DNA of 64,000 nt from Polynucleobacter sp. MWH-Braz-FAM2G (GCF_018687635.1 NZ_CP061300.1:992001-1056000); one strand, 5' to 3'. Shown: positions 37,073 to 48,317, counted from the first letter of the stretch. Notes: generated from the sequence alone by a model not told the origin. Numbers and translations are program-made.

Positions 37073-40000
37073 CTAACTTGCCTTGACGCTATTAAGGACG
37101 GCGGATTCATTTAAGCGACGCAGGACTTGCCGAATGGCATCGAGGCGTTGTTCCAGCTTCTCAAATTCGCGATCTTTTTGCGGAAGAACCTTGAGCTTAT
37201 CTTGACCATTTAATTGAATAAATTTTGAAGACTGAATCAATTGGATAATCTTCATGGGGTCAATAGGTGGATTAGGAATAAATTGAATCTGAATGGCAGC
37301 TGGGGTGGCATCAATCTTTTTTATTCCAAATCCTGACATCTCTAATCGTAGGCGATGAGTTTCATAAAAAGACTTAGCTTGATCTGGAAGATTGCCAAAG
37401 CGGTCTACCAACTCCTCTCGTAAACCCATTAATTCAGAGAAATCATTTGTCCCAGCAAAGCGCTTATACAAAGATAAGCGTTCATGCACATCGGGACAAT
37501 AATCCTCAGGAAGTAGAGCAGGAACCCCTAAGTTAACATCAGTTGTCGCCTGCAGTGGCGAGAGTAAATCAGGCTCTTTACCACTTCGTAAAGATTTGAC
37601 TGCGCGATTTAACATTTCTGTATATAGCTGAAAACCAATCTCATGAATTTCACCAGACTGCTTATCACCTAAAACTTCACCAGCACCGCGGATCTCAAGG
37701 TCATGCATCGCTAAATAGAATCCAGAACCCAATTCTTCCATTGCTTGAATGGCGTTTAAACGTAATTGCGCTTGTTTACTCAAAGCCTCGGGGTCTGGAA
37801 CTAATAGATAAGCATAGGCTTGATGATGTGATCTGCCAACACGTCCACGAAGTTGATGTAACTGGGCTAAACCAAACTTATCAGCGCGGTGCATGATGAT
37901 GGTATTGGCGGTAGGCACATCAATACCCGTTTCAATAATGGTGGTGCATAAAAGGATATTGGTTCGCTGAGTAACAAACTCACGCATTACCGACTCTAAT
38001 TCGCGCTCATGCATTTGGCCGTGCGCTACGCTAATACGGGCCTCTGGAATAAGCTCTTGTAATGCATGCTTACGATTTTCAATCGTTTCAACTTCGTTAT
38101 GTAAAAAATAGACCTGACCTCCACGTTTAATTTCGCGTAACACTGCCTCACGAATAACGCCATCACCTTCTCTGCGCACAAAAGTCTTAATTGCTAGACG
38201 TTTTTGTGGGGCGGTGGCGATAATAGAAAACTCGCGCAAACCTTCCATCGCCATTCCTAGGGTTCTAGGTATCGGTGTAGCTGTTAATGTCAGAATGTCT
38301 ACCTCGGCACGCAGTGCTTTAAGCGCATCTTTTTGACGAACACCAAAGCGATGCTCTTCATCCACGATCACTAGGCCTAAATTAGCAAATTGCGTTTCTT
38401 TGGAAAGTAATTTATGCGTGCCAATAATGATGTCTGCTTCACCTTTAGCAATGGCTTCAAGTGCAGCATTAATTTCTTTGCCTGTTTTAAAGCGCGATAG
38501 CTCGACAATCCGCACAGGCCAGTCTGCAAATCGGTCTTTCCAAGTGGCGACATGTTGTTCTGCAAGTAGTGTTGTTGGTGCCAGAATAGCTACTTGTTTA
38601 CCGCCCATTACCGCTACAAAACTAGCCCTTAGTGCAACCTCGGTCTTACCAAAACCCACATCGCCACACACCAATCGATCCATTGGTGTGCCACTAGTCA
38701 TATCACCAATGACTGCGGCGATAGCATTGGCTTGATCTGGCGTCTCCTCAAATCCAAAGCTCTCAGCAAATGCAGCATAGTCATGAGCAGAAAATTCAAA
38801 AGCGTGACCTTTCCGAATTGCTCTTGCCGCATAAAGTCCTAAGAGCTCTGCAGCCGTATCCCGAATTTGTTGAGCAGCTTTGCGCTTAGCCTTATCCCAC
38901 TGACCAGAACCTAGTTGATGCAAGGGTGCTGAATCAGGATCAGATCCTGCATAACGCGTCACCATTTGTAGTTGTTGCACCGGAACATACAAGGTTGCTT
39001 GACCTGCGTATTGCAGGTGCAGGAATTCTTCAAAGATTGGCGCTTCTTTGGGGGGTGCTAAATTTAAAATGACTAAGCCTTGATAGCGACCAATGCCATG
39101 TTCAGCATGCACTACTGGATCACCAATCTTGAGTTCAGATAGGTCCTTGAACAGCATATCCGGATCGGCACTCTCGGATCCTTTGCCCTTGCGTCTTTGT
39201 CTGGCTGTAGATGTAAATAGCTCCGCCTCGGTAATGATGAGCAAGTTCTCTGCAGGCCATAAAAAGCCATTAAAGAGTGGGGCTGTCACCAAGCCAAATG
39301 AAGAATCGCTTTTTACAAATTCGGCGATGCTCTCAAAGCTCTCAGGCTTTAAGGGGTATAGTGGCTTGCCATCTTGACCAGATACTGCGTTACTTTCTTC
39401 CAATAGTTGTCGAATGGATTCTTTGCGACCAGCGCTATCACTGCAAATAAGAACCCTGAGCTTTTCTTGGGAAACTAATGCTCTTAAACGAGACAGCGGG
39501 TCAGTATCGCGGCGATAAACGGCAATATCTGGAACCGACAAAAACAGAGGCTCTTCAGTAGTTTCCTTTTCGAGCGATATACGGGCATATGGTTTGGAGA
39601 TAGAGAAGAATTCATCAACATCCAAAAATAATTCTTTGGGATCAAGAATCGGTCGATCAAGATCGTGCTTGAGAAACTCATAACGAGAGAGGGTGTCTTT
39701 CCAAAAGCCTCGAATGGTTTCTTCTATAGCGCCTGTACTTACAAGCCATACTGGATCTCCAGATCGGGGAAAGTAGTCAAAGACATTGGATTGCTCTTCA
39801 AAAAAAAGCGGCAAATAAGATTCAATGCCTGCACTAGGAATGCCTAGATTTGCGTCTTTGTAAATCGAGCAACGAGTGGGATCGCCTTCAAACACTTCGC
39901 GCCATCGACCCCTGAAGGCTGTTCTGGATGCATCATCAAAGGGGAACTCATGACCAGGAAGAAGTCGAACTTCTTTGACGGGGTAGAGGCTACGTTGGGT

Positions 40001-40615
40001 ATCAGGATCAAAAGCCCTGATTTGCTCAATTTCGTCGCCAAATAAATCTAGGCGATAGGGAAGGCTAGATCCCATTGGAAATAGATCGATCAGTCCACCG
40101 CGAATACTGTATTCACCTGGGCGCATTACTGCACTTACTGGATCGTAACCAGCCTGTTGGAGTTGTAGTTTGAGCGCTGCCTCATTGAGCTTATCCCCTT
40201 GTCGGAAGAAAAAGGTATGCCCTGATAAGAAATTTGGTGGACCTAAGCGCTGTAGAGCGGTTGTGATTGGTACTAGAACAATGTCGCAACTTCCATTTAG
40301 TAATTCATAAAGAGTTGCTAAACGTTCAGAGACCAAATCTTGGTGAGGAGAGAAGTGGTCATAGGGAAGGATCTCCCAGTCAGGTAAAAGACGCACTTTA
40401 AGTTGCGGAGCAAATGCAGGAATTTCTTCAAGGAGGCGTTGGGCCTCTTGCGCTTGTGCGCAAAAGATCACCATGACGGAATAATCACTTCGATAGCGTA
40501 GGGCAGTTTGGGCTATTAATGCTGAATCAGCCGAGCCAACTAGGCCTGAAAAGGTAAAGCGCTGCCCAGCCCGCGGTGCGGGTATGGGGGGTACAAGATT
40601 TAATGCATCTGACAT
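37073..40615 (-). CDS. mfd: Transcription-repair coupling factor Mfd
   Basis: An 1180-residue DNA translocase that removes stalled RNA polymerase and recruits UvrA. Domains in order: UvrB-like 1A/2/1B (residues 1-340; GEYSIRGGLIDLFP near 170), a linker with D3, the CarD-like RNA-polymerase interaction domain (LKIGDPVVHAEHGIGRYQGL near 495), the RecG-like helicase core (Walker A GDVGFGKTEVA near 655, DEEH box near 755, TATPIPRTL near 785, QLRGRVGRS near 925) and the C-terminal TRCF domain. Its start is only 23 bp from that of ispD, and TATAAT ends eight bases before the ATG, so the message may be leaderless. Confidence 0.96.
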   Translation of the reverse strand: MSDALNLVPPIPAPRAGQRFTFSGLVGSADSALIAQTALRYRSDYSVMVIFCAQAQEAQRLLEEIPAFAPQLKVRLLPDWEILPYDHFSPHQDLVSERLATLYELLNGSCDIVLVPITTALQRLGPPNFLSGHTFFFRQGDKLNEAALKLQLQQAGYDPVSAVMRPGEYSIRGGLIDLFPMGSSLPYRLDLFGDEIEQIRAFDPDTQRSLYPVKEVRLLPGHEFPFDDASRTAFRGRWREVFEGDPTRCSIYKDANLGIPSAGIESYLPLFFEEQSNVFDYFPRSGDPVWLVSTGAIEETIRGFWKDTLSRYEFLKHDLDRPILDPKELFLDVDEFFSISKPYARISLEKETTEEPLFLSVPDIAVYRRDTDPLSRLRALVSQEKLRVLICSDSAGRKESIRQLLEESNAVSGQDGKPLYPLKPESFESIAEFVKSDSSFGLVTAPLFNGFLWPAENLLIITEAELFTSTARQRRKGKGSESADPDMLFKDLSELKIGDPVVHAEHGIGRYQGLVILNLAPPKEAPIFEEFLHLQYAGQATLYVPVQQLQMVTRYAGSDPDSAPLHQLGSGQWDKAKRKAAQQIRDTAAELLGLYAARAIRKGHAFEFSAHDYAAFAESFGFEETPDQANAIAAVIGDMTSGTPMDRLVCGDVGFGKTEVALRASFVAVMGGKQVAILAPTTLLAEQHVATWKDRFADWPVRIVELSRFKTGKEINAALEAIAKGEADIIIGTHKLLSKETQFANLGLVIVDEEHRFGVRQKDALKALRAEVDILTLTATPIPRTLGMAMEGLREFSIIATAPQKRLAIKTFVRREGDGVIREAVLREIKRGGQVYFLHNEVETIENRKHALQELIPEARISVAHGQMHERELESVMREFVTQRTNILLCTTIIETGIDVPTANTIIMHRADKFGLAQLHQLRGRVGRSHHQAYAYLLVPDPEALSKQAQLRLNAIQAMEELGSGFYLAMHDLEIRGAGEVLGDKQSGEIHEIGFQLYTEMLNRAVKSLRSGKEPDLLSPLQATTDVNLGVPALLPEDYCPDVHERLSLYKRFAGTNDFSELMGLREELVDRFGNLPDQAKSFYETHRLRLEMSGFGIKKIDATPAAIQIQFIPNPPIDPMKIIQLIQSSKFIQLNGQDKLKVLPQKDREFEKLEQRLDAIRQVLRRLNESAVLNSVKAS

Positions 40616-40638
40616 CTATGCTCATTATAGAATCAGGC

Positions 40639-41388
40639 ATGAGCACTGAAAATCATTCAAACAAGAAATGCCATGCGCTTCTACCAACAGCGGGTACAGG
40701 TTCCCGTCTTGGCGGTGAGCTGCCCAAGCAGTTTCAGATGCTTGCTGGCAAGCCTATGCTTTCTTATGCGCTTGATGCATTTCTAAAATCCCCTCGTATA
40801 CAGACGATTTGGATAGGGGTGAGCCCTGGATTTATTGAGAATCCGATTTTGAAGACGATTGCCGCTACCAATAGCGATATTCATTTTTTACCAACAGGTG
40901 GCCCAACAAGGCAAGAAACAGTACGCAATACATTAGCTGCAATGCTGAAGGCTGGTATAGCTGAGGATGACTGGATTTTGGTTCATGATGCCGCTAGGCC
41001 TGGGATAACACCCGCATTAATCGAGAAGTTAATTCATTCTGTAGAGGGATCTAGTGCTGGAGGCATTTTGGCAGTTCCCCTTGCCGATACCCTTAAGCAA
41101 GCAGATCTTGATTCGGTTATTGCGGGAAATATTCCGCATTCAGAAAGAACTATTCCACGCGAACATCTCTGGCAAGCGCAAACTCCGCAAATGTTTGGTT
41201 TAAAACAATTGCATGATGCTCTTGAGAATGCAATTCGTCTTGAGGCAGATGTGACCGATGAAGCAAGCGCAATTGAATTGGCTGGCGCCAAACCATTATT
41301 GATAGAAGGTGCAGCGCGTAACTTCAAGGTTACCCATCCCGCGGATTGGGAATTAATGCAACTGCTACTCAGTTCAGTTACCAAATAA
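40639..41388 (+). CDS. ispD: 2-C-methyl-D-erythritol 4-phosphate cytidylyltransferase IspD
   Basis: The CTP-dependent third step of the MEP isoprenoid pathway. Seen motifs: nucleotide loop LLPTAGTGSRLGGELPKQF, the DDWILVHDAARPGI region, and the C-terminal VTDEASAIELAGAKPLLIEG. ATG 40639 (MSTENHSNKK) is chosen because the longer frame from 40576 runs back into divergent mfd; this gives 249 residues. Note that the usual AAGxGxR loop reads TAGTGSR. It is followed nine bases later by ispF, the common pair. Confidence 0.93.
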   Translation: MSTENHSNKKCHALLPTAGTGSRLGGELPKQFQMLAGKPMLSYALDAFLKSPRIQTIWIGVSPGFIENPILKTIAATNSDIHFLPTGGPTRQETVRNTLAAMLKAGIAEDDWILVHDAARPGITPALIEKLIHSVEGSSAGGILAVPLADTLKQADLDSVIAGNIPHSERTIPREHLWQAQTPQMFGLKQLHDALENAIRLEADVTDEASAIELAGAKPLLIEGAARNFKVTHPADWELMQLLLSSVTK

Positions 41389-41397
41389 AGACCTAAT

Positions 41398-41901
41398 ATG
41401 ACCCAAAGTCCTACTCATATTCCACAATTTCGCATTGGCCAAGGTTACGATGTGCACGCATTAGTAGCCAATAGAAAGCTCATTTTGGGTGGAGTGCATG
41501 TGCCTTACGAAAAAGGCCTCTTGGGCCATTCAGACGCAGATGTCTTGTTGCATGCTTTGACTGATGCTTTGCTGGGGGCGGCTGGTTTAAACGATATTGG
41601 GCAGTTATTTCCAGATACTGACCCGCAATTTAAGGATATGGATAGCCGTATTTTGCTTAGGGCAGCTTTGCAAAAGGTTCAGGCCGCAGGGTTTCATATC
41701 GGCAATGTGGATGCAACAATCATCTGTCAAAAGCCAAAACTAGCTGATTTTTTGCCCGAAATGGTCAGAAATATAGCCACCGATTTGGCTGTTACCCCCA
41801 GCCACGTGAATCTCAAGGCCAAGACAAATGAATCTTTGGGTCACCTTGGAAGGGGTGAGGGCGTTGCCGTGCATGCGGTTGCTTTGCTCTATAAGGCCTA
41901 A
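41398..41901 (+). CDS. ispF: 2-C-methyl-D-erythritol 2,4-cyclodiphosphate synthase IspF
   Basis: A 167-residue trimeric zinc enzyme of the MEP pathway, acting two steps after IspD. The metal ligands lie in GQGYDVHAL (D and H) and in the loop [21 protein letters not shown]; further signatures are [16 protein letters not shown] [13 protein letters not shown] and [17 protein letters not shown]. Length is typical. It ends 79 bp before tRNA-Leu. Confidence 0.95.
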   Translation: MTQSPTHIPQFRIGQGYDVHALVANRKLILGGVHVPYEKGLLGHSDADVLLHALTDALLGAAGLNDIGQLFPDTDPQFKDMDSRILLRAALQKVQAAGFHIGNVDATIICQKPKLADFLPEMVRNIATDLAVTPSHVNLKAKTNESLGHLGRGEGVAVHAVALLYKA

Positions 41902-41980
41902 AAGAACCTCTAAAACCGCAGGCATTGTAGAATTACGGTCTTTAGAGTGAAGTTTAAGCTTGGTAGTTTTGCGGATGTTC

Positions 41981-42067
41981 GCGAGGATGGCGAAATTGGT
42001 AGACGCACCAGGTTTAGGTCCTGACGCCAGAAATGGTGTGGGGGTTCGAGTCCCCCTCCTCGCACCA
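41981..42067 (+). tRNA. tRNA-Leu, anticodon TAG
   Basis: An 87-nt class II tRNA. Acceptor GCGAGGA pairs with TCCTCGC, discriminator A and encoded CCA end it. The D loop has AATTGGTAGACGC, the anticodon loop TTTAGGT gives TAG (reads CUA and related codons), and a long variable arm sits before the T arm GGGGG-TTCGAGT-CCCCC. It is a single gene between ispF and tig. Confidence 0.96.
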
Positions 42068-42124
42068 CAAGATTACTACTTGGCTTGGACTTCACATTTC
42101 CAGATCTTCATTTAATAGACGAGA

Positions 42125-43462
42125 ATGGCTGTGCAGATAGAAAATTTAGGTTCACTAGACCGCAAAATGACTTTGGAATTCGCCCGTGCCGATTTGGCAA
42201 AAGCGCGCGAAGCCCGTTTGGCTAAAGTTGGTAAGACCATGAAAATGGCTGGCTTTCGTCCAGGCAAAGTGCCAAAGAACCTCGTTGAAAAACAGCATGG
42301 TATGCAAGTGGACTTTGAACTCCAGTTTGATAAGGCTGCTGAACTCTTTTATGAGCAAGCCCAAAAAGAAGGCGTAGCTTTAGCGGGACAACCTCGCCTT
42401 GAGCCAAAGAGTGAGCTTGATGCTGAGAAGGTGGTCTTTGATGCCTTCTTTGAAGTATTGCCAGAAGTGAAAATTGGTGACTTTAGCGCTGCTGAAGTTA
42501 CAAAGTACACAACAGAAATTGGTGAAGCAGAAATTGATCGTGCTTTAGATGTGTTGCGTAAGCAGCAAGTTCATTACCATCCACGTGGTGAGGCTGGTGC
42601 TCACGGTGATGGGGGTGCGGATACATCAGCACAAAACGGCGATCAAGTTGTTATCGACTTCGTTGGCAAAATCGATGGCGTTGAATTTGCTGGCGGCAAA
42701 GCTGAAAACTTTGAATACGTTTTAGGTGAAGGCCGTATGCTTCCTGAGTTTGAGGCTGCAACTTTAGGTCTTAAAGCGGGTGAGAGCAAGTCTTTCCCGT
42801 TAAGCTTTCCAGCTGATTACCATGGCAAGGATGTAGCAGGCAAGACTGCTGAGTTCACTATTACTGTTAAGTCTGTAAATTGGCCACATCTTCCTGTAGT
42901 TGATGATGCGTTTGCATTGTCATTGGGTGTTACTGAAGGCGGTGTTGCAAAAATGCGCGCTGAAGTAAAAGAAAATTTAGATCGTGAAGTGAAGCGTCGC
43001 ATTACTTCATTGTTGAAAAATGATGTAATGGATAAGCTCAATGAATTATGTGAACTCGATGTTCCTAAATCATTGGTTGCTTCTGAGCAAGAACGTTTAG
43101 TTGAAACTGCTCGTCAAGATTTAATGCAGCGTGGCGTTCCAAATGCTAAAGATGCGCCTATTCCTGCGGAGATTTTTGCAGAACAAGCGACTAAGCGTGT
43201 TCGTCTTGGTTTGATCTTGAGTGAGTTGGTCAAAAAGCAAAACTTAGCTGCAACTGCGGATCAAATTAAAGCTGAAATTGATGAGCAAGCTGCTACCTAC
43301 GAAGATCCAAAAGAAGTTGTTCGTTGGTTCTACAGCAATCCGAGTCGCTTAAAGGATATCGAAAATCTCGTTCTCGAAGATAACGTGATTAAATATTTCA
43401 CATCCCAAGCTAAAGTAAGCGACAAGGCTGTGACATTTGAAGAGCTCAGCAAGCTAAACTAA
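42125..43462 (+). CDS. tig: Trigger factor
   Basis: The ribosome-bound chaperone that meets nascent chains. The 445 residues show the N-terminal ribosome-binding signature ([17 protein letters not shown] near 39-55), a central FKBP-type prolyl isomerase domain ([39 protein letters not shown] near 172-210) and a helical C-terminal chaperone domain. A glycine- and histidine-rich insert ([17 protein letters not shown]) precedes the FKBP domain. It heads the block tig-clpP-clpX-lon, the same order as in E. coli. Confidence 0.96.
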   Translation: MAVQIENLGSLDRKMTLEFARADLAKAREARLAKVGKTMKMAGFRPGKVPKNLVEKQHGMQVDFELQFDKAAELFYEQAQKEGVALAGQPRLEPKSELDAEKVVFDAFFEVLPEVKIGDFSAAEVTKYTTEIGEAEIDRALDVLRKQQVHYHPRGEAGAHGDGGADTSAQNGDQVVIDFVGKIDGVEFAGGKAENFEYVLGEGRMLPEFEAATLGLKAGESKSFPLSFPADYHGKDVAGKTAEFTITVKSVNWPHLPVVDDAFALSLGVTEGGVAKMRAEVKENLDREVKRRITSLLKNDVMDKLNELCELDVPKSLVASEQERLVETARQDLMQRGVPNAKDAPIPAEIFAEQATKRVRLGLILSELVKKQNLAATADQIKAEIDEQAATYEDPKEVVRWFYSNPSRLKDIENLVLEDNVIKYFTSQAKVSDKAVTFEELSKLN

Positions 43463-43492
43463 GTCATCTATTTACCCATAAGAGGTTTCGAA

Positions 43493-44122
43493 ATGATCTA
43501 CAACCATTCTCAGTCTGAAAATCTAGAACCAAAAGGCTTGGGCTTGGTTCCAATGGTGATTGAAACCTCTGGCAGGGGTGAGCGTGCATACGATATCTAC
43601 TCCAGATTATTGCGCGAGCGCGTTGTTTTCTTGGTTGGTGAAGTAAATGATCAAACAGCCAATTTAGTGATTGCTCAGCTATTGTTCCTTGAGAGTGAAA
43701 ATCCAGATAAAGAAATTTCTCTGTATATCAACTCTCCTGGAGGGTCTGTTTCAGCAGGTTTAGCTATCTACGACACCATGCAATTTATTAAGCCGCACGT
43801 AAGTACTTTATGTATGGGCATGGCTGCCAGTATGGGTGCGTTCTTGTTGTGTGCTGGTGAAAATGGCAAGCGTTATGCATTGCCTAACTCACGCGTAATG
43901 ATTCATCAACCTTTAGGTGGTGCTCGCGGCCAAGCTTCTGATATCGAGATCCAAGCACGTGAAATTTTGTATTTACGTGAACGTTTAAATAAAATTTTGG
44001 CAGACCGCACTGGTCAATCGATTGAAACCATTGCAAAGGATACAGATCGCGATAACTTTATGTCGGCAGAGCAAGCACGCGAGTATGGCTTGATCGATAA
44101 AGTGATTGAAAAGCGTCCTTAA
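43493..44122 (+). CDS. clpP: ATP-dependent Clp protease proteolytic subunit ClpP
   Basis: The 209-residue serine peptidase that forms the 14-mer chamber used by ClpX. The nucleophile serine is in GMAASMGAF (about residue 113), the histidine in [10 protein letters not shown] and the aspartate in the DTDRDNFM region. The N-terminal stretch [25 protein letters not shown] is typical and includes a short propeptide. It lies 30 bp after tig and 28 bp before clpX. Confidence 0.96.
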   Translation: MIYNHSQSENLEPKGLGLVPMVIETSGRGERAYDIYSRLLRERVVFLVGEVNDQTANLVIAQLLFLESENPDKEISLYINSPGGSVSAGLAIYDTMQFIKPHVSTLCMGMAASMGAFLLCAGENGKRYALPNSRVMIHQPLGGARGQASDIEIQAREILYLRERLNKILADRTGQSIETIAKDTDRDNFMSAEQAREYGLIDKVIEKRP

Positions 44123-44150
44123 TTCTTATTAGATATTCATAGAGTTCATC

Positions 44151-45512
44151 TTGAGCGATACCAGCACAACAAATTCTTCAGAAAAAGTCCTGTATTGCTC
44201 TTTTTGCGGTAAGAGCCAGCATGAAGTTAAGAAATTAATTGCGGGTCCTTCAGTATTTATTTGTGATGAGTGCATCGATTTGTGTACTGACATCATTCAA
44301 GAAGAAATTTCTAAGCTTCCTAAAGAAGAGGGTGATGAATCTTTACCCACCCCTCACCAAATCCGTGAAAATTTGGATCAATATGTAATTGGTCAAGATC
44401 AAGCAAAGAAAACTTTGGCAGTGGCCGTTTACAACCATTACAAGCGTTTGCAATATTTGCCAAAGCCAAAAAAAGAGAAGTTAGATAAAGATGGGAAGCC
44501 TGTAGAAAGCGCAGACAAGAAAGAATCTAAACTTCCTGCTAAAGCCATGGTTGATGGCGTTGAATTGGCCAAGAGCAATATTTTATTAATTGGTCCAACA
44601 GGTTCCGGCAAAACATTGTTAGCGCAAACCTTAGCGCGTATGTTGGATGTGCCATTTGTTATGGCTGATGCAACTACCTTGACTGAGGCTGGATATGTTG
44701 GCGAGGATGTGGAAAACATTATTCAAAAGCTGTTGCAAGCTTGTGATTACAACGTAGAAAAAGCGCAGCGTGGCATTGTCTACATCGATGAGATCGATAA
44801 GATCTCTCGTAAGTCTGATAACCCATCGATTACACGGGATGTATCTGGTGAAGGTGTTCAACAGGCTTTATTGAAGTTGGTTGAAGGAACAATGGCCTCA
44901 GTACCACCACAAGGTGGACGTAAACATCCTAACCAAGACTTTTTGCAGGTTGATACAACCAATATCCTGTTTATTTGTGGTGGCGCATTTGATGGGCTTG
45001 AAAAAGTTATTCAGCAGCGTACTGCCAAGACTGGTATTGGCTTTAATGCAACCGTACCTGGAAAAGACGATCGCGGTGTAAGCGATCTTTTGATTGAGGT
45101 TGAGCCAGAGGATTTGATTAAGTTCGGCTTAATACCCGAGTTAATTGGCCGTTTACCAGTTGTTGCAACCTTGGCCCAGTTGGATGAAGAGGCATTAATT
45201 CAGATTTTGACGGAGCCCAAAAATGCTTTGGTTAAACAGTACCAGGCACTTCTCACAATGGAAGGGTCTGAACTAGAGGTGCGTCGGGAAGCACTGTCTG
45301 CCATCGCTAAGAAGGCAATTGCCCGTAAAACAGGCGCTCGTGGTCTTAGGTCTATTCTTGAGGGCTCCCTAATGGATGTGATGTACGACCTACCATCCAT
45401 TAAAAATGTGCAAAAAGTAGTAATAGATGAAAGCAGCATTGCTGAGGGTGGCAAGCCACTATTGGTCTATAAACAGGATGACGAACAGGCTGAATTGAGC
45501 AAAAAAGCTTAA
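44151..45512 (+). CDS. clpX: ATP-dependent Clp protease ATP-binding subunit ClpX
   Basis: The AAA+ unfoldase that feeds ClpP. 453 residues: an N-terminal zinc-binding domain ([30 protein letters not shown]), Walker [12 protein letters not shown], Walker [11 protein letters not shown], the pore loop GYVGEDVE, and the ClpP-docking IGF loop (KTGIGFNA). The start is TTG 44151, preceded by AGAG; it gives the usual MSDT-type N-terminus. A lysine-rich insert ([23 protein letters not shown]) lies before Walker A. An intrinsic terminator follows. Confidence 0.95.
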   Translation: MSDTSTTNSSEKVLYCSFCGKSQHEVKKLIAGPSVFICDECIDLCTDIIQEEISKLPKEEGDESLPTPHQIRENLDQYVIGQDQAKKTLAVAVYNHYKRLQYLPKPKKEKLDKDGKPVESADKKESKLPAKAMVDGVELAKSNILLIGPTGSGKTLLAQTLARMLDVPFVMADATTLTEAGYVGEDVENIIQKLLQACDYNVEKAQRGIVYIDEIDKISRKSDNPSITRDVSGEGVQQALLKLVEGTMASVPPQGGRKHPNQDFLQVDTTNILFICGGAFDGLEKVIQQRTAKTGIGFNATVPGKDDRGVSDLLIEVEPEDLIKFGLIPELIGRLPVVATLAQLDEEALIQILTEPKNALVKQYQALLTMEGSELEVRREALSAIAKKAIARKTGARGLRSILEGSLMDVMYDLPSIKNVQKVVIDESSIAEGGKPLLVYKQDDEQAELSKKA

Positions 45513-45536
45513 TTTCCTAGGGTTTTCGCTATTTTT

Positions 45537-45558
45537 GGGGCATTTTTGCCCCTTTTTT
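45537..45558 (+). terminator. Rho-independent terminator after clpX
   Basis: GGGGCA-TTTT-TGCCCC followed by six Ts, 25 bp after the clpX stop. It separates the tig-clpPX unit from lon, which has its own promoter. Confidence 0.82.
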
Positions 45559-45570
45559 GTCTTTTTACCC

Positions 45571-45599
45571 CTTGTTTTTCTATAAAGCCTACCCATATA
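45571..45599 (+). promoter_or_regulatory. Candidate sigma-32 heat-shock promoter of lon
   Basis: CTTGTTT (45571-45577), 14 bases, then CCCATATA (45592-45599). This fits the heat-shock form CTTGAAA-N(11-16)-CCCCATNT in the -35 core, spacing and -10. Lon is a classic heat-shock gene, and the site lies just below the clpX terminator. Confidence 0.6.
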
Positions 45600-45703
45600 G
45601 GTAGTATGCTACTCATGAATAATGTCTGTATTTAGTGTTTATTGATTTAATTTTCACTAATGAAGACTTTTTTGAGGTTTGTTTACTTTGGAGGATTTGC
45701 CCC

Positions 45704-48136
45704 ATGCCTGGCCACTTATTACTACCCTCTGAACCTATTCAACTACCTTTGCTCCCTTTAAGGGACGTGGTTGTATTTCCCCATATGGTGATCCCATTGT
45801 TTGTGGGTCGCCCAAAATCTATTAAAGCCCTTGAGGCTGCTATGGAAACGGGTAAAAATGTGCTCTTAGTTGCCCAAAAAGCGGCTGCTAAAGATGAGCC
45901 TGTGATTGAAGACCTCTATGAGGTTGGTTGTATTGCCAACATACTGCAAATGCTTAAGCTTCCTGACGGCACCGTTAAGGTGCTTGTTGAGGGTGTGCAA
46001 CGTGCAGAAGTTAGTCAAATTGAAGATAGCCTTGGCTACTTTAATTGTGAAGCTACGCCTACCGCAATTAATGTCATCGATGCTCATGAAACTGAAGCCC
46101 TGCGTCGTGCGATCATGGCTCAGTTTGATCAATATGTAAAACTGAACAAGAAAGTTCCTCAGGAGATTCTTGCTTCCTTGGGTGGTATAGATGATCCAAG
46201 TCGCTTAGCGGATACTATTTGCGCCCATCTGCCGGTCAAGCTAGAACAAAAGCAACGCCTGCTTGAAATGACGGATGTTGTTCAGCGTTTAGAGAGCCTG
46301 TTGGCGGATCTCGAAAGTGAGATTGACATACTGCAAGTTGAAAAGCGTATTCGTGGTCGCGTGAAGCGCCAAATGGAAAAGAGTCAGCGCGAGTACTACC
46401 TTAATGAACAGGTAAAGGCGATACAAAAGGAGTTAGGTGAAGGTGAAGAGGGTGCAGATCTCGAAGAGCTTGAGAAGCGCATCAAGGCTGCACGCATGCC
46501 TAAAGAGGCTTTGAAAAAAGCGGAATCAGAGCTCAAGAAACTGAAATTGATGTCTCCGATGTCCGCTGAAGCTACGGTCATTCGTAATTTTATAGATACC
46601 TTAGTCAATCTCCCTTGGAAGAAAAAGACCAAGATTAATAATGATCTCGCCAATGCTGAAAAAGTTTTAGATGAAGATCATTACGGTCTTGATAAGGTTA
46701 AAGAACGTATTTTGGAGTATCTCGCAGTTCAGCAACGTGTTGATCGTGTTAAGGCCCCGATACTTTGCTTGGTAGGCCCTCCGGGTGTTGGTAAAACCTC
46801 TTTAGGTCAATCCATTGCCCGCGCTACCAATAGAAAGTTTGTGCGCATGGCTTTGGGTGGCGTTCGTGATGAATCTGAAATTCGTGGCCATCGTAGAACC
46901 TATATTGGCTCTATGCCAGGCAAGATTCTGACTAGCCTTACAAAGGTTGGTGTACGCAATCCTTTATTCCTGCTTGATGAAGTCGACAAGATGGGGATGG
47001 ACTTCCGCGGAGATCCTGCTAGTGCTTTGCTTGAGGTTTTAGATCCAGAACAAAATCATACTTTTCAGGATCATTATGTAGAGGTTGATTTTGATCTGTC
47101 GGACGTCATGTTCGTGGCAACTTCGAATTCTTTGAATATTCCTGGCCCATTGCTGGATCGTCTTGAGATTATTCGTTTGGCTGGCTATACAGAAGATGAA
47201 AAAACCAGCATTGCCGTGAACTATTTAATTCCGAAACAGATCAAAAATAATGGTCTAAAAAAGGATGAGTTAAAGATCGAAGACAGTGCCGTACGCAACA
47301 TTATTCGCTACTACACACGCGAGGCTGGAGTTCGTTCATTAGAGCGTGAAATTAGCAAGATATGCCGTAAGGTTGTCAAACTCCTTCTATTGAAGAAAGA
47401 GGCGGCTCCTGTTGTGGTGAATGCGGATAACTTGGAGAAGTTCTTATCTGTTCGTATGTTCGACTTTGGTCTGGCTGGAAAAGAAAACCAAGTTGGTCAA
47501 GTGACAGGTTTGGCTTGGACTGAAGTCGGTGGTGATTTGCTTACTATCGAGGCGGCTGTAATGCCTGGTAAAGGCGTGATTACTCGCACTGGTTCAATCG
47601 GTGATGTAATGAAAGAATCGGTTGAGGCTGCGCGAACAGTTGTTCGATCAAGAGCAAAACGTCTTGGCATAATTGATGAGTCTTTTGAGAAGAAAGACAT
47701 CCATATTCATTTCCCAGATGGCGCAACGCCAAAAGACGGCCCATCAGCCGGTATTGCCATAACAACCGCCTTGGTTTCTGTATTTACAGGAATACCAATT
47801 CGATCTGATGTAGCCATGACGGGTGAGATCACTCTGCGCGGTGAGGTTCTTCCTATTGGTGGGCTAAAAGAGAAGCTTTTAGCTGCTCATCGCGGCGGAA
47901 TTAAGTTGGCCTTAATTCCTGAAGAAAATGTAAAGGATCTGATTGATATTCCTGATAACGTTAAAAACGCAATTGAGATTATTCCTGTACGCTGGATTGA
48001 CAAGGTTTTGGAGTTGGCTTTAGAGCGAATGCCAGAAGCCTTGCCTGATCCAACGCCTGAAGAGCTTGCTAAGAAGGCAGCGGAAGCAAGCAAGGCAAGT
48101 GAAAAGGGTGCTTCGGCCGACATTCTTAAGCACTGA
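45704..48136 (+). CDS. lon: ATP-dependent protease Lon
   Basis: The main AAA+ serine protease for damaged proteins. ATG 45704 ([11 protein letters not shown]) is chosen because GGAGG lies nine bases upstream and the family homology begins there; the upstream frame to 45635 has no support. The 810 residues give an N-terminal substrate domain ([23 protein letters not shown]), Walker [12 protein letters not shown], the arginine-finger region and a C-terminal protease domain with DGPSAGI, whose serine is near residue 680, and the later lysine in [14 protein letters not shown]. It is probably driven by its own heat-shock promoter. Confidence 0.96.
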   Translation: MPGHLLLPSEPIQLPLLPLRDVVVFPHMVIPLFVGRPKSIKALEAAMETGKNVLLVAQKAAAKDEPVIEDLYEVGCIANILQMLKLPDGTVKVLVEGVQRAEVSQIEDSLGYFNCEATPTAINVIDAHETEALRRAIMAQFDQYVKLNKKVPQEILASLGGIDDPSRLADTICAHLPVKLEQKQRLLEMTDVVQRLESLLADLESEIDILQVEKRIRGRVKRQMEKSQREYYLNEQVKAIQKELGEGEEGADLEELEKRIKAARMPKEALKKAESELKKLKLMSPMSAEATVIRNFIDTLVNLPWKKKTKINNDLANAEKVLDEDHYGLDKVKERILEYLAVQQRVDRVKAPILCLVGPPGVGKTSLGQSIARATNRKFVRMALGGVRDESEIRGHRRTYIGSMPGKILTSLTKVGVRNPLFLLDEVDKMGMDFRGDPASALLEVLDPEQNHTFQDHYVEVDFDLSDVMFVATSNSLNIPGPLLDRLEIIRLAGYTEDEKTSIAVNYLIPKQIKNNGLKKDELKIEDSAVRNIIRYYTREAGVRSLEREISKICRKVVKLLLLKKEAAPVVVNADNLEKFLSVRMFDFGLAGKENQVGQVTGLAWTEVGGDLLTIEAAVMPGKGVITRTGSIGDVMKESVEAARTVVRSRAKRLGIIDESFEKKDIHIHFPDGATPKDGPSAGIAITTALVSVFTGIPIRSDVAMTGEITLRGEVLPIGGLKEKLLAAHRGGIKLALIPEENVKDLIDIPDNVKNAIEIIPVRWIDKVLELALERMPEALPDPTPEELAKKAAEASKASEKGASADILKH

Positions 48137-48152
48137 AATTAGAGCGATTTTC

Positions 48153-48187
48153 ACTAAACCTATCCTGGCTGATAAGGTGGGTTTAGT
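48153..48187 (+). terminator. Possible terminator after lon
   Basis: ACTAAACC pairs with GGTTTAGT and TATC with GATA inside it, making an imperfect hairpin 17 bp after lon. The following GGATTTCTT is only weakly T-rich. Confidence 0.35.
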
Positions 48188-48241
48188 GGATTTCTTACCC
48201 TAAACCCACGCTTAGGTTACAATCTCACCTGTAATATTTTG

Positions 48242-48317
48242 GGGCGCTTAGCTCAGTTGGTAGAGCGTCTGCCTTACACGCAGAATGTCGGGAGTTCGAG
48301 CCTCTCAGCGCCCACCA
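48242..48317 (+). tRNA. tRNA-Val, anticodon TAC
   Basis: A 76-nt tRNA with acceptor GGGCGCT/AGCGCCC, discriminator A and encoded CCA. The anticodon loop CTTACAC gives TAC. The T arm GGGAG-TTCGAGC-CTCTC has a weak closing pair. It lies between lon and the ppiD-like gene, a position seen in many betaproteobacteria. Confidence 0.96.

Noticed and set aside
42068..42124. Sigma-32 promoter before tig
   Set aside because: CTTGGAC is present, but the -10 side (TCTTCATTTA) fits the CCCCATNT form poorly.
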